A stretch of DNA of 26,121 bases from a bacterium (GTDB lineage: Bacteria; Desulfobacterota; JAPLJL01): positions 1 through 26,121 of the forward strand of contig JAQTNV010000048.1 in assembly GCA_028713675.1 (NCBI GenBank), given 5' to 3'. Position numbers and translations under genes: made by a program. Within the stretch, counting starts at the first letter, position 1; each line of letters opens with the position of its first letter. Of the stretch, positions 1 to 8,337 are shown piece by piece. The notes below the pieces were generated by a model. It did no database searches. It was not told the origin of the DNA and saw nothing but the letters and a program-made list of their open reading frames with translations.

Positions 1-202
1 GTATGTTCCCCACGAGAACGATGTGGATATGACCGGCCTCCGGATTCCCCGTGAGAACCTGGGCAGGCTTTTCGCGATCAACAAGAAGGACTGGCAGCAG
101 GAACTCGCGGGCGTGCAGGAATTTTACAATGGTTTCGGCAAGGATATGCCCCCGGAGCTGTGGAAGGAATTCCGGGCGTTGAAAAAACGATTAGGAATTT
201 AA
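1..202 (+). CDS. pckG: Phosphoenolpyruvate carboxykinase (GTP), C-terminal fragment
   Basis: The 5' end is cut off by the window; the open frame runs from base 2 to a TAA at 200-202 and gives 66 residues. The tail has the pattern of the C-terminus of GTP-dependent PEP carboxykinase: a GRLFAINKKDWQQEL segment, then EFYNGFGKDMPPEL, and an end in an FRALKKRLGI helix. In family members this region reads roughly 'L..D...W..EL....EFF..FG..LP..L...L..LK.RL'. The enzyme interconverts oxaloacetate and PEP with GTP/GDP in the cytoplasm, in gluconeogenesis or anaplerosis. No catalytic residues lie in this fragment, so the call rests on tail similarity alone. A strong terminator follows, so this is the last gene of its transcript. 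Confidence 0.8.
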   Translation, partial: YVPHENDVDMTGLRIPRENLGRLFAINKKDWQQELAGVQEFYNGFGKDMPPELWKEFRALKKRLGI

Positions 203-238
203 AAAGTTTATCGGGTTAATCGGGTTTATTGCGTTTCG

Positions 239-271
239 CGGCCCCGGAAGTGCACCGGGGCCGTTTTTTTT
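239..271 (+). terminator. Rho-independent terminator of pckG
   Basis: A perfect 9-bp stem, CGGCCCCGG (239-247) with CCGGGGCCG (255-263), encloses a 7-nt loop and is followed by eight T residues (264-271). It starts 36 bp after the pckG stop codon, as expected for an intrinsic terminator. Confidence 0.93.
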
Positions 272-294
272 ACTGGAAAATTCCGCTTCCCGGA

Positions 295-346
295 TTTTAG
301 ACTCTCGCCTTTTACCTATGACCTACCACCCTCACCTATCACCTGT
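295..346. repeat. Degenerate 7-bp-period tract
   Basis: The sequence breaks into consecutive heptads: TTTTAGA, CTCTCGC, CTTTTAC, CTATGAC, CTACCAC, CCTCACC, TATCACC. It ends against the stop codon of the DUF362 gene (minus strand). It is one of about ten such tracts in the window, each with its own motif. Confidence 0.6.
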
Positions 347-1765
347 TTAGAGCTTTTTCAGAAGCCAGAATTTGATGAAGAACCAGACATCCTGGAGGTA
401 ACGCCCGTTGAAAATCTTGACCATGGCCGTCTTCAGGAAGTAGATGATGAATTCCGGGAGCATTTTGGGATCGGTGTAGGGGGTGGGGATCCCGGACTGG
501 AAACCGAAAATCAGCATCATATCGGTGGCGGTGGTAAAGCACTTGTCGATCCGGGTGATCTTCCCGGGATTTTTCAGTTTGGCCTGGCTGCAGGAGCCCA
601 GGAACAGGACGGGATGACCCTGACAGTCGATCTCCCCGGGTTTGCCGATGATCAGGTTCAGGGGTTTTGCCTTCCGGAAGGCCTCGCTGCCGGCGTAACG
701 CTCCAGGGAGGCGCAGACCATCTTGATTCCCATCACGCATCCATACGGGCAGTCGACCTGGGGTTTACCCTCGCGGGCGGGATGAACCGGTCCCTGGAAG
801 AGCTTGACCGGTGATCCCATCCGCTGGAGCTCGCGGGGAACATTGTCCCACCGGTACCAGTCATCATCGTAGGGTTTGAGGCGTTCGCCCAGTTTGTCCA
901 GGTCGGCGATCGTATGATAGTCTCCGGCGATTTCGATTTCTTCCAGGGCGGCGGGCCGGTAGCCGCGTTCCACTGCCCGCTTCAGATAACCGATATCGTC
1001 CCGGTGGTAGCCCATGATCCGGCAGCCGACCAGGTCCACCGCGACCGGGTTCACCCCGATGATCAGGAGCCCGAGCTGGCGGGGGGTGGGGACGGCCTCG
1101 TTTCCGGCTCCCATAGTAACGGCGTCCATCACGATGAAGTCCGGGTAGCCCACCGAGAGGAGGTCCACGATCTTCTCGTCCAGGAGGAAATCGTGCCGGA
1201 TGGAGCGGTCGTCATCGCAGACGATTCCGATGTTCAGCTTGACCGCCCCGGTCATGTTGCTGACGCAGTGGCGCTTGAGCTTGGGCAGGTAGATCATAAA
1301 ATCGCGCTCGACCATTTTCCGGGAAAGCTTGACTGTGGAGTGGGCGGCGCCCCCGACGAATTTGACGGTCCTTAAATCCTCCTCGAAGGGATAGAGGTTG
1401 GACTTCCCGGCCTTGCCTTCCCCGCGCAGTTTTTTCATCAGGTCGTAGTAACCGGCGAATTTATAGCAGAGGCGGGTGGGAAGCCCGACCGCGCTCTTTT
1501 CCCCGATCGAAATTTTCGTGACCTGTTTCTCGGCGTCGAGGATGCGGATGGTGGCCTCGAGAACGGAAGGCGCGGTAAAGGAGCTGCTCCCGTAAACATT
1601 CTGGTGGTGAGCGAAGACGACATTAGGCTTGACGAAAACCCGGCCGGCCGGCTTCAGGCCGAACTCGGCCAGGCCTTTCTGAATGCATTCCTGGATCCTG
1701 GCCGGGGAATAATCCGAATTCAGGACCAGTACTTTATTTGATTTTTCTCCCTGGTTATTTCCCAT
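347..1765 (-). CDS. DUF362 domain-containing protein
   Basis: The protein has 472 residues and starts at an ATG preceded by a clear AAGGAG. Residues about 40-290 match the DUF362 pattern: an early VFVKPNVVF segment, a central YLPKLKRHCVSNMTGAVKLNIGI stretch with conserved Lys, His and Asn, then a DFIVMDAVTMGAGNEA and GVNPVAVDLVGCRIMGY segment. DUF362 proteins are widespread in anaerobes and often carry or accompany Fe-S clusters; their reaction is not established. The C-terminal 150 residues hold scattered cysteines (VDCPYGC, DCQGHP, GSCSQ) but no ferredoxin motif, so any metal site would be non-canonical. It is the last gene of the seven-gene minus-strand run, 98 bp after the QueG-like gene, a gap filled by a heptad tract. 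Some hydrophobic residues near the C-terminus do not clearly form a membrane segment. Confidence 0.8.
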   Translation of the reverse strand: MGNNQGEKSNKVLVLNSDYSPARIQECIQKGLAEFGLKPAGRVFVKPNVVFAHHQNVYGSSSFTAPSVLEATIRILDAEKQVTKISIGEKSAVGLPTRLCYKFAGYYDLMKKLRGEGKAGKSNLYPFEEDLRTVKFVGGAAHSTVKLSRKMVERDFMIYLPKLKRHCVSNMTGAVKLNIGIVCDDDRSIRHDFLLDEKIVDLLSVGYPDFIVMDAVTMGAGNEAVPTPRQLGLLIIGVNPVAVDLVGCRIMGYHRDDIGYLKRAVERGYRPAALEEIEIAGDYHTIADLDKLGERLKPYDDDWYRWDNVPRELQRMGSPVKLFQGPVHPAREGKPQVDCPYGCVMGIKMVCASLERYAGSEAFRKAKPLNLIIGKPGEIDCQGHPVLFLGSCSQAKLKNPGKITRIDKCFTTATDMMLIFGFQSGIPTPYTDPKMLPEFIIYFLKTAMVKIFNGRYLQDVWFFIKFWLLKKL

Positions 1766-1774
1766 TTTCCTCTC

Positions 1775-1823
1775 CTTTTATTAGTCTTTCCGCATTTTCT
1801 GCTTATTGCTTACTGCTTACTTT
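1775..1823. repeat. Degenerate 7-bp-period tract
   Basis: Heptad phasing is clear at 1801-1821 (GCTTATT, GCTTACT, GCTTACT) and extends weakly to both sides. It lies in the 98-bp gap between the DUF362 gene and the QueG-like gene, just upstream of the DUF362 ribosome-binding site. Confidence 0.5.
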
Positions 1824-1863
1824 GACCATAGTCGGAGATCGCTGCCACCGATTGCCTGATGAA

Positions 1864-2898
1864 TTACTGGTATAGATTGCGATGGCTGTGATCGAGTTTC
1901 TCAAAGGCGGCCTCCGCCTCCGGGGCCGGGAGGACGGACAGCGAGCCATCGGGGTTCTGGATGACGCAGCCTGAATTATGCAGGAGTTTCAGGCGGGCGC
2001 CGGTGGTCTTCTTCTCGCCGGTACAAACCAACTGGCAGTTCCCGCAAGTAAGGTAGATCCTGTTCTCCGGGTGGGCGGGATGGGTATAGCCTCCCGGCAG
2101 GGGCGGGCGGCCGTTATAGAGCGAGATGGACCGCATTAACTCGTTGAGAAGCTCCGGCTCGTCTTCCGGGATCCGGAAGCGTCCGGGCGACCAGCTCGAC
2201 CATCGTCCCGATTTATGCAGTCCGGTGAAACCCCCGCAGCAGAACTGGCACAAAAGGTAACTTTTCCGGGCTGCATGGATAAAAGTCATCCCGCCGATGG
2301 TAACTGACATCTCTTTCTTTTTTTCAATCATCTCCATCGGGCAGGCGGAGGCGCAGAGTTTGCATTTGTTGCAGAAACTCTCGCTCTCGGGAATGGGTCC
2401 GGTCGGCTCGAGCTCGGCGGTGGTGACGGTGGTGCCGAGGAGGATCGCGGTGCCCGGCCCTTTTATCCCGGCGTTTCCCGACCAGCCGAAGGAAGCCGCG
2501 CCGGAACGCACGGCGAGATAACGGTGGGAGATGTCCGGGAGAAGATTGACCTGCCAGTTGGGGGCATCCTGGCGGTATTTCAAATTAGCCGCCGTACCCT
2601 TGGACAAGATCCCCCGGCTTTTCAGCAGACCGGCGACTTCCCAGGAAAGGTCCTTGATCCGGAGGTTAAGGGAGAGATTATCCTCTTCGTGCCGGGAACG
2701 GTCCTTTTTACCCAGGAAAGGCTCGAGGTATTCCTGTTTCAGGGGCAGGGCGAAGCTCACAGCCGAGCGCGCCCCGGGGAGGATGTATTCGAGGTTGGTG
2801 CTCGGCGGCCCCCCAGCCAGGGTTTCCCGGGTGGCGAACCCGACCCGGAGAGCGCCTTTCGAGCGCAGAAACTCTGATATTTCCTGGTTAAGGGACAT
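1864..2898 (-). CDS. QueG-like (epoxyqueuosine reductase-like) iron-sulfur protein
   Basis: The protein has 344 residues from the ATG at 2898, chosen because AAAGGAGG sits just upstream; a longer frame to 2955 would run into the preceding gene. The N-terminal half resembles the catalytic domain of epoxyqueuosine reductase-like proteins, with an SAVSFALPL strand and an RSGAASFGWSGNAG segment. A ferredoxin motif CxxCxxCxxxCP (C176, C179, C182, C186) follows, with further cysteines at 217, 220, 221, 285, 288, 292 and 311 that could bind a second cluster. True QueG reduces epoxyqueuosine in tRNA using cobalamin and two 4Fe-4S clusters; nothing nearby suggests queuosine synthesis. A paralogue with another redox role is more likely, perhaps electron supply to the flavoenzymes of the same operon. 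It starts 4 bp after the methyltransferase stop. Confidence 0.75.
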   Translation of the reverse strand: MSLNQEISEFLRSKGALRVGFATRETLAGGPPSTNLEYILPGARSAVSFALPLKQEYLEPFLGKKDRSRHEEDNLSLNLRIKDLSWEVAGLLKSRGILSKGTAANLKYRQDAPNWQVNLLPDISHRYLAVRSGAASFGWSGNAGIKGPGTAILLGTTVTTAELEPTGPIPESESFCNKCKLCASACPMEMIEKKKEMSVTIGGMTFIHAARKSYLLCQFCCGGFTGLHKSGRWSSWSPGRFRIPEDEPELLNELMRSISLYNGRPPLPGGYTHPAHPENRIYLTCGNCQLVCTGEKKTTGARLKLLHNSGCVIQNPDGSLSVLPAPEAEAAFEKLDHSHRNLYQ

Positions 2899-2902
2899 TA
2901 TT

Positions 2903-3463
2903 TTAACCTCCTTTTTCCAGCAACGCGGAGAGTTTGCTGCCGAGCGGGACATCATTCACGGTAGAAAGGCCGGCTTTCCGGGCGAGTTTGATGGTTTTTT
3001 CAAATTTTTCGGGGGAAACATGGCCCGACGGCTCGACGATCAGGAGGCGGCCGCCGGGAGCCAGCGCGGCGGCGATCTCGGAGAGGAGCCGGTCGGGATC
3101 GGGCACTTCATGAACCATGTAGAAGGCGAGGGCAAAATTGATCCGACCGGCGAGGTCGGCGAGGTTGAGGGACTTCCCGGAAGCCAGGCGGCATTCGATC
3201 CGTTCGGAAAACCCGGCTCGTTTAGCCCGGCGCTGGAGCCCGATCAGCATTTTTTCCTGAAGGTCAACCGCGATGACCCGCCCTGAGGGTCCGGCGATTT
3301 TCGCGAGGGGCAGGGTGAAGTAACCCATCCCCGGGCCCACATCGAGCAAAGTCATCCCTTCCCGGACATGGGGGGAGAGAATCTTTTCCGGGTTTCCAAA
3401 AAGCTTGCGGAGGGGTGAGGCGAGGAAATATCCCAGCCACCAGGGGCAGATTCTGTCGGACAC
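2903..3463 (-). CDS. Class I SAM-dependent methyltransferase
   Basis: The protein has 186 residues and starts with GTG, preceded by GGAGAG. The SAM-binding motif I is LLDVGPGMGYFT (residues 39-50), motif II ends at the acidic residue D67 in VIAVDLQ, and the later FYMVHEVPDPDRLLSEI and LAPGGRLLIVEPSGH segments are typical of the Methyltransf_11/UbiE-like fold. The protein is soluble and cytoplasmic, with no membrane segment. The substrate cannot be read from the sequence; small molecules, quinones or lipids are all possible. It lies 6 bp after the lipoprotein hydrolase gene and 4 bp before the QueG-like gene, so it is almost certainly co-transcribed with both. Confidence 0.88.
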   Translation of the reverse strand: MSDRICPWWLGYFLASPLRKLFGNPEKILSPHVREGMTLLDVGPGMGYFTLPLAKIAGPSGRVIAVDLQEKMLIGLQRRAKRAGFSERIECRLASGKSLNLADLAGRINFALAFYMVHEVPDPDRLLSEIAAALAPGGRLLIVEPSGHVSPEKFEKTIKLARKAGLSTVNDVPLGSKLSALLEKGG

Positions 3464-3469
3464 GGTCGT

Positions 3470-4621
3470 TTACTCTCCTTTCTTACCCCATTCAAAATCG
3501 TTGAAACCATCGTTCCAGGCCGCGGCTTGCGCGGGGTCGAGATAGGAACCGTATTTGTTCGGGTCTTTCAGATAATAACCGAAAAAAGCGAGTGTGTAGC
3601 GGCGGATCAGGTCCTGCATCCGTCCGGTGGGCATGGTGCCCTCATCGCCGATATCGGCGAAGGCCATGTGACCGCCGCCGATCAGCTTGAGCATATATGC
3701 GGGACCTCCCAGGTTCTGATAACATTTCTGAATCTCATTATCGAAGGTGAAATACATGTCCATGGTCCCGCCCGCCTCCAAAGTAGGGATGGTGATTGCC
3801 TGCGCGCCCGCGCAGTCCGGCCCGAAATAGGTCTGGGCGCCATCGTGAGCGAAGCTGGCCACGGCCTTGACGCGGGGGTCGGGGAAATCCCGGTCCAGGG
3901 AGGCGCGCTGATCGTAGAGAGGGCAGACGTAGGGGTCGAAACCGGGATCATTCAGGCAGCGGGCATGGAAATAATCGTAGCTGTGCCGCGCCCCTCCGAC
4001 TGCGAGCGCGGTATTGGCGCCCCAGGAATGGCCGGCCAGGCCGATCCGGTCGGGATCAGCCAAGCCGTATAATCCCTGGCACGTGCAGGTAAAGAGCTCA
4101 AGCGCATGGGTGATCACGAAGGAGATATCGTAATAGCGGGTGATGGAGAAGGAGAGATCGGCGGGAAGGTATTCGCCCAGGGTGGCGTTACCGGTATGGT
4201 CCGGGATGACGCAGACGAAGCCGTGCGAGGCCAGGTATTCGAGGAGATACTTGTAAGCCTGTTTTCCGGCCCCGCTGCCATGGGAAAAGAAAATCAGGGG
4301 GTAGGGGGCCAGGGAAAAATCCGGTTCTGCGTCCAGGACCGCGTTGACCCGATTCAGCGCGATCGTTCCCTCATAGTTGCCGCCGGTAGGAGGAGGGCTT
4401 TTAGCCGGGTAGTAAATCAGGGTTGGAATCGCCCGGTTGCTCCGGTCCAGATCGGTTAAATGGAATTCGCGCACCCCCACGCCGAATGAACCCCACTGGT
4501 CGGGCGGGGAAAACGCCGGCGGCTTCGTGCCGGATCCGCCGCAGGCCGGGATTAGAAAAAAGCAAAGGAGGATTGGAAAAAGAAATGTTTTATGACTTGG
4601 GATATTTTTCAAAATGGCCAC
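3470..4621 (-). CDS. Lipoprotein alpha/beta hydrolase, PAF-acetylhydrolase-like
   Basis: The protein has 383 residues and starts with GTG; the Shine-Dalgarno is weak and an in-frame TTG at codon 4 is an alternative. A hydrophobic signal (FLFPILLCFFLIPAC) ends in a lipobox with Cys27, predicting an exported lipid-anchored protein. The hydrolase fold shows the oxyanion-type HGSG (114-117), the nucleophile elbow GHSWG (197-201, Ser199) and a late GGGHMAFAD segment that should carry the catalytic His. This arrangement matches the PAF-acetylhydrolase/dienelactone-hydrolase-like esterases. The likely reaction is hydrolysis of an ester, possibly of a lipid; the substrate is unknown. It is the only exported product of the run. 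Spacing is 7 bp to the gene upstream and 6 bp to the one downstream. Confidence 0.82.
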   Translation of the reverse strand: MAILKNIPSHKTFLFPILLCFFLIPACGGSGTKPPAFSPPDQWGSFGVGVREFHLTDLDRSNRAIPTLIYYPAKSPPPTGGNYEGTIALNRVNAVLDAEPDFSLAPYPLIFFSHGSGAGKQAYKYLLEYLASHGFVCVIPDHTGNATLGEYLPADLSFSITRYYDISFVITHALELFTCTCQGLYGLADPDRIGLAGHSWGANTALAVGGARHSYDYFHARCLNDPGFDPYVCPLYDQRASLDRDFPDPRVKAVASFAHDGAQTYFGPDCAGAQAITIPTLEAGGTMDMYFTFDNEIQKCYQNLGGPAYMLKLIGGGHMAFADIGDEGTMPTGRMQDLIRRYTLAFFGYYLKDPNKYGSYLDPAQAAAWNDGFNDFEWGKKGE

Positions 4622-4628
4622 TTATATT

Positions 4629-5510
4629 TTAGGCAAATTGTTCCTGAAGAAATTTCCCCTCGATTTCGCTGACCTGTTCGAAAGGTTCCCCGACATAGAC
4701 GGCGAAATGATTGACCGGGAATTTGACGATTCTGGCTTTCGGGATCCGGGCGGCGGCTTTTTCGACGTCGCCGGCGGGGATGAGGGAATCCTTCTCGGCG
4801 ATCACCAGAAGAACCGGGCAGGTGATCTTATCGGCGTGGAGAGCGGGGCGGTAGCGGGGCATTTCGAGGAAAATCCGGGCCGGGACCTCGTTTTTCCATT
4901 TGGATCCGGGAGGGACCAGGGCCAGATAGCCCGGCTTGGATTCGGGCGTGTTCATCAGGGCGAACTCACCCGGCTCGGCCACCACCGGGACGCAGTAGGG
5001 AGGGCGGAAAGTCATCGCCCGGCCCAGGTCCCGGAGGCCCTTGAGCGTGGCCTCTATTTGAAAGGAGCGGGGTGCGAGGCGGGCGAGGGCCGCGCCGTCC
5101 ACGAAGGGGACCTGGGCAACCACCGCGGAAAGGCCGGGGGTCTCGGAGGCGATCGCCAGGACATGGCCGCCGCTGAATGACGAGCCCCAGAGGGCGATCC
5201 GCTCGGGGTTGATATCCTTGAATCTGCGGACGCAGGCGATCGCCGCCCGCCAGTCCCGGAGATGGCGGTCGGGGCTCACGAGCTGGCGGGGTTCCCCCTC
5301 GCTGTCGCCGAAGTTGCGGTAGTCGAAGACGAAGCAGGCCAGCCCCCGGGCCGTGAATTTCTCGGCGAAGGCGGGCAGGCGGAAGGTCCGCTCGGCCGCG
5401 ATCCCGTGGGCCATGATGACCACGGGCGGTTTGGTCACACCTTCGGGCAGAAAGAGCCAGCCCGCGCATTTCAAACCATGGCTTCGGAAATCGCGATCAA
5501 GCCTTCTCAT
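4629..5510 (-). CDS. Cytoplasmic alpha/beta hydrolase
   Basis: I chose the ATG at 5510 (293 residues) because it overlaps the upstream stop in an ATGA arrangement, typical of translational coupling; an upstream start at 5573 is open but would overlap the cyclase gene by 67 bp. The fold shows VIMAHG (32-36), the FDYRNFGDSEGEP loop (62-74), the nucleophile elbow WGSSFSGG (108-115, probable Ser111), a VIAEKDSLIP segment with the acid residue and VNHFAVY with the catalytic His. The protein resembles the dienelactone hydrolase/fermentation-respiration-switch class of hydrolases. There is no signal peptide, unlike the neighbouring lipoprotein hydrolase. The substrate is unknown; the context suggests a CoA ester or lipid ester linked to polyene or isoprenoid metabolism, which is inference only. 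Confidence 0.85.
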   Translation of the reverse strand: MRRLDRDFRSHGLKCAGWLFLPEGVTKPPVVIMAHGIAAERTFRLPAFAEKFTARGLACFVFDYRNFGDSEGEPRQLVSPDRHLRDWRAAIACVRRFKDINPERIALWGSSFSGGHVLAIASETPGLSAVVAQVPFVDGAALARLAPRSFQIEATLKGLRDLGRAMTFRPPYCVPVVAEPGEFALMNTPESKPGYLALVPPGSKWKNEVPARIFLEMPRYRPALHADKITCPVLLVIAEKDSLIPAGDVEKAAARIPKARIVKFPVNHFAVYVGEPFEQVSEIEGKFLQEQFA

Positions 5511-6637
5511 CGTGAAATAAGACTGCGATTGACCTTCATAATGGTCGAGTTCCAGGACAGGTAGGTGTTCCACATCGTGCCCGGGAAAGAGAAGAATAAT
5601 TTGAAGAATTGAATCTGGGCTTTAAGACCGATCTTGGTAAAGAATTCTCCCCCGCTTTTATGGATCTTCCGCATCCGGAGGATCTCGGGGGGCCAGAGGA
5701 GCTTGTAGGTTTGCTTCGCGATGGCATCCGGCGGGGTTCCCGCCCGGATCCCCTCCGCCAGCAAGCGGGCGGCCGGTCCGGACTGCGCGAGCGAGCGGGC
5801 CACACTCCAGCCCGTGGCCGCGTGGACAAATCCGCCGGCCAGGCCGTAGCCGATGACTCGTTGCTTCAGGTCGGGCACGACCGGGTTCATGGCCAGGGCA
5901 CCTTCCTCGTTCTTCTCGACCTTGAGGATCTTGATCTTCATATGCTCGAGGCGCTGGTGCAGGCGTTCCTTCAGCAGGTCGAAGGGGACCCCGGGGTTGT
6001 CGGCCAGGGAGGTTTCCTCGAAAAAGGCCAGGTCGGGGGCGAAGGGCATGGCATATAGGAAGGTGGGGGGATGATTCTTTTTCCCCAGGAAGCCCGAGCG
6101 GAAGTCCATCAGGATCATATGCTCCAGGTCGAAGGGATGTTTTTCCACCCGGGCCAGGATCCCGAGCACGTTCTGAAAGGAATCAGCTTCCTTTTTGGGT
6201 TTTTCCATCAGACGGTGGGCGTGGCCGGTGGCGTCCACGATCATAATCGCCTTGAGCTTGTCGCCGTTTTTCAGGGTGACGGTGCTTCCTTTGGAGTCGT
6301 GCGCCACCGTGACGGTTTCCTGCGCGATGGTTTCCTTGATGTCTTTAAGCAGGGCGTTCCGGAGCTTTCTGTTGTCGAAATGGGCGTAAGCCCCGGCCAG
6401 AACCTTGCTGGAATTTTCCCCGAAGATAATCTCGATCTTGGGCCAGATCTTGTCGCAGTATTTGTCCAGGCCCAGGGGCCTGATCTCATCAGCCCAGGCG
6501 CAGATGTTGTCTTCCCAGGGTTGATTGGCCTTGGGACCCACACAGACGGTATTCAGACCCTCCCGGCTGAGGGCGGAAGCGATGGCCAGCCCCGCCGGAC
6601 CTGTCCCGGCCACGATCACGTCATAATTCTTATGCAT
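5507..6637 (-). CDS. Lycopene beta-cyclase-family FAD protein
   Basis: The protein has 376 residues; its ATG is preceded by AGGAGA. The N-terminal FAD-binding motif is GTGPAG (11-16). Segments characteristic of plant/cyanobacterial-type lycopene cyclases follow in order: VDATG (134-138), an MDFRSGFL segment at the DW/DYR position (177-184), PTFLYAMPF (191-199), FFEETSL (205-211), which corresponds to the essential FLEET motif, and RVIGYGLAGGFVHAATGWSVARSL (260-283 region). Lycopene cyclases close the ends of lycopene into beta-ionone rings in a redox-neutral reaction needing reduced FAD. The family match is convincing; the substrate is less so, because no phytoene synthase is in view. It follows the CrtI-like gene by 66 bp and overlaps the hydrolase gene by 4 bp (ATGA). 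Confidence 0.8.
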   Translation of the reverse strand: MHKNYDVIVAGTGPAGLAIASALSREGLNTVCVGPKANQPWEDNICAWADEIRPLGLDKYCDKIWPKIEIIFGENSSKVLAGAYAHFDNRKLRNALLKDIKETIAQETVTVAHDSKGSTVTLKNGDKLKAIMIVDATGHAHRLMEKPKKEADSFQNVLGILARVEKHPFDLEHMILMDFRSGFLGKKNHPPTFLYAMPFAPDLAFFEETSLADNPGVPFDLLKERLHQRLEHMKIKILKVEKNEEGALAMNPVVPDLKQRVIGYGLAGGFVHAATGWSVARSLAQSGPAARLLAEGIRAGTPPDAIAKQTYKLLWPPEILRMRKIHKSGGEFFTKIGLKAQIQFFKLFFSFPGTMWNTYLSWNSTIMKVNRSLISR

Positions 6638-6662
6638 GATGTCTCCTATTATATTATTTTTT

Positions 6663-6708
6663 TTCTTTTAACTTCTAACGTCTTTCGTCTCACGTCTTAC
6701 TTTTTACT
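6663..6708. repeat. Degenerate 7-bp-period tract
   Basis: The segments CTTTTAA, CTTCTAA, CGTCTTT, CGTCTCA, CGTCTTA follow one another, with a T-rich remainder. It occupies most of the gap between the CrtI-like gene and the cyclase gene and touches the stop codon of the former. Confidence 0.5.
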
Positions 6709-8185
6709 TGATTCGCCCGTTCCGGAAATCGGAATCCAAAATTTCGGAGCAATCAATCGCGCTCTGGGCGGCCAGCTCGGTTCCGATGCCCCGGGCGCCC
6801 GCTCCGTCCCCTGCAAAGTAGAGTCCCGGAATCGGGCTGCGGATGGCCGGGCGGTCCCCCGCCACCTGGCCGGGGATCTGAACGGTGGAAATGCACGGGC
6901 CCCCGGGTTTCCCGATCCAGCTTTCGATCGCCTGGGGTCCGATTACCTCTTTCCAGAGGATCTGCGGCCCGATTTCAGGCACGGCGTCTAAAAGGGTTTT
7001 CATCATGGCCTCCACCCAGGCTTCGGGCGGGTCCTGGGGGCGGGTTTTGGTGTGCGGAAACGGTGTGGCCACGTTGAGAAGCTGTTTTCCCGGGGGATCG
7101 AGCGCGGGATCGATGTTGGAGGGGGCTACGACATAGAGAAAGAGAAGTTCCGGAATCCTGCCCGCCCCCACGTCTTCCCAGACTTTGCGGACCTGGTCCG
7201 GTGAGGCGGTCTGGATCCGGTAATTTCCCGAGGGACTGCCCACGGCAATCATGCTGGCTTCCCTGATGACTTTCCGGCCGAGCGCGAGCTTGATCTGGAT
7301 GGCGTTCAGGGATTCTTTCAGATTTTCAACCCGGGTACGGAATTCCGCCGGGAAGGGCTCGGGCCCGACCAGGTTGAAAACCGTGTCTTTGAGGGATCCG
7401 GTGCCGACCACGGCCCGGCCCCGGAAACTGCGCCCGTCCGCGAGCTCCACCCCCCGCGCCGCGCCGTTTTCGAGGATGATTTTCCGGACCCGGGCCTGGG
7501 TCAGGAGCGTCGCCCCTTTTTCCTGGGCGGCTTCCAGCATGGCCTTGGGAATCGCCACCGCGCCGCCCCGGCAATAGGAAAACCTTCTGGCCTTGATGAT
7601 CCGCTGGGTGCACCAGATCATCTCTCCGGCCGAGCATTTCCCATAGGGGTAGACGAAATACAGCGTGGTGATCATGCTGATCAGCGAGAGAACCGCGGGA
7701 TTCCGGGTGTAAGTGAAAACGAATTCTTCCACGGTGCGATTTTTCCATTCGGCGATTTTTTTCTCCGGCATCCGGAAGAGATCGGACATGAGCTTGATGA
7801 TCCCGGGCAACTCGCGGAAGGGGATCCCGAGCTGGCGAGACCGGTAAATGAACAGGGGGGCGGCGAAGGGCGTGGTGTATACGGGTATATCCAGACCCAG
7901 ACCGACAAGCCGGGAGAAAAAGGTAGGGTGGACAAATTTCACCCGGGAGTCCGCCCCTACCCGTTTTAAAACCTCGCCGATGGGTCCCCGGATACCCCGG
8001 GTGAAAAGATGCGTGCCGAAATCAATATGGAAACCGTCCTTTTCATAATAAGAACACGATCCCCCGATCCGGGGGTTTTTCTCGAGGACCAGGGTTTTCC
8101 GTCCGGCCCGGGCCGAGAGCGCGGCCAGGCTCGATCCCCCGATCCCGGTGCCGATCACGATGACGTCAAAAAGAGGTTCAGCCAC
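6704..8185 (-). CDS. CrtI/CrtISO-superfamily FAD-dependent oxidoreductase
   Basis: The protein has 493 residues from a GTG at 8185, chosen because GAAAGG lies at good distance and the Rossmann strand starts six residues later; a TTG at 8248 would add 21 residues without family resemblance. The FAD motif is VIVIGTGIGGSSLAA (8-22), followed by the ADP-ribose acidic residue in LVLEKNPRIGGSCS. The C-terminal FAD clamp is IPGLYFAGDGAGARGIG. Length and order fit phytoene desaturase, carotene isomerase and retinol saturase-like enzymes, which desaturate, isomerise or saturate polyenes. The exact reaction cannot be assigned. It is the first gene of the seven-gene minus-strand run and is directly followed by the lycopene-cyclase-family gene, which supports a polyene substrate. 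Confidence 0.82.
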   Translation of the reverse strand: MAEPLFDVIVIGTGIGGSSLAALSARAGRKTLVLEKNPRIGGSCSYYEKDGFHIDFGTHLFTRGIRGPIGEVLKRVGADSRVKFVHPTFFSRLVGLGLDIPVYTTPFAAPLFIYRSRQLGIPFRELPGIIKLMSDLFRMPEKKIAEWKNRTVEEFVFTYTRNPAVLSLISMITTLYFVYPYGKCSAGEMIWCTQRIIKARRFSYCRGGAVAIPKAMLEAAQEKGATLLTQARVRKIILENGAARGVELADGRSFRGRAVVGTGSLKDTVFNLVGPEPFPAEFRTRVENLKESLNAIQIKLALGRKVIREASMIAVGSPSGNYRIQTASPDQVRKVWEDVGAGRIPELLFLYVVAPSNIDPALDPPGKQLLNVATPFPHTKTRPQDPPEAWVEAMMKTLLDAVPEIGPQILWKEVIGPQAIESWIGKPGGPCISTVQIPGQVAGDRPAIRSPIPGLYFAGDGAGARGIGTELAAQSAIDCSEILDSDFRNGRIK

Positions 8186-8337
8186 TTCATTCAGCCTTTC
8201 AGGGTTGATAGTTACTCTGATTATCTTAATTAACGCGGAAAGATTCAAATGAAAAAGAATACTTGAAAAAATATGGAGCTTCGCATAGTTTTAGGCCTGA
8301 CATTTAAAAGGCCGGATGTAATAAAGGAGGCGAAACC

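Noticed and set aside
1864-2898. Queuosine biosynthesis (QueG) as the role of the Fe-S protein
   Set aside because: Similarity is only partial, and no other queuosine gene is present; the neighbours are flavoenzymes and hydrolases.
8273-8337. Riboswitch-like leader before the Fe-S regulator gene
   Set aside because: Only a weak 5-bp GGCCT/AGGCC hairpin is seen; no recognised riboswitch core.
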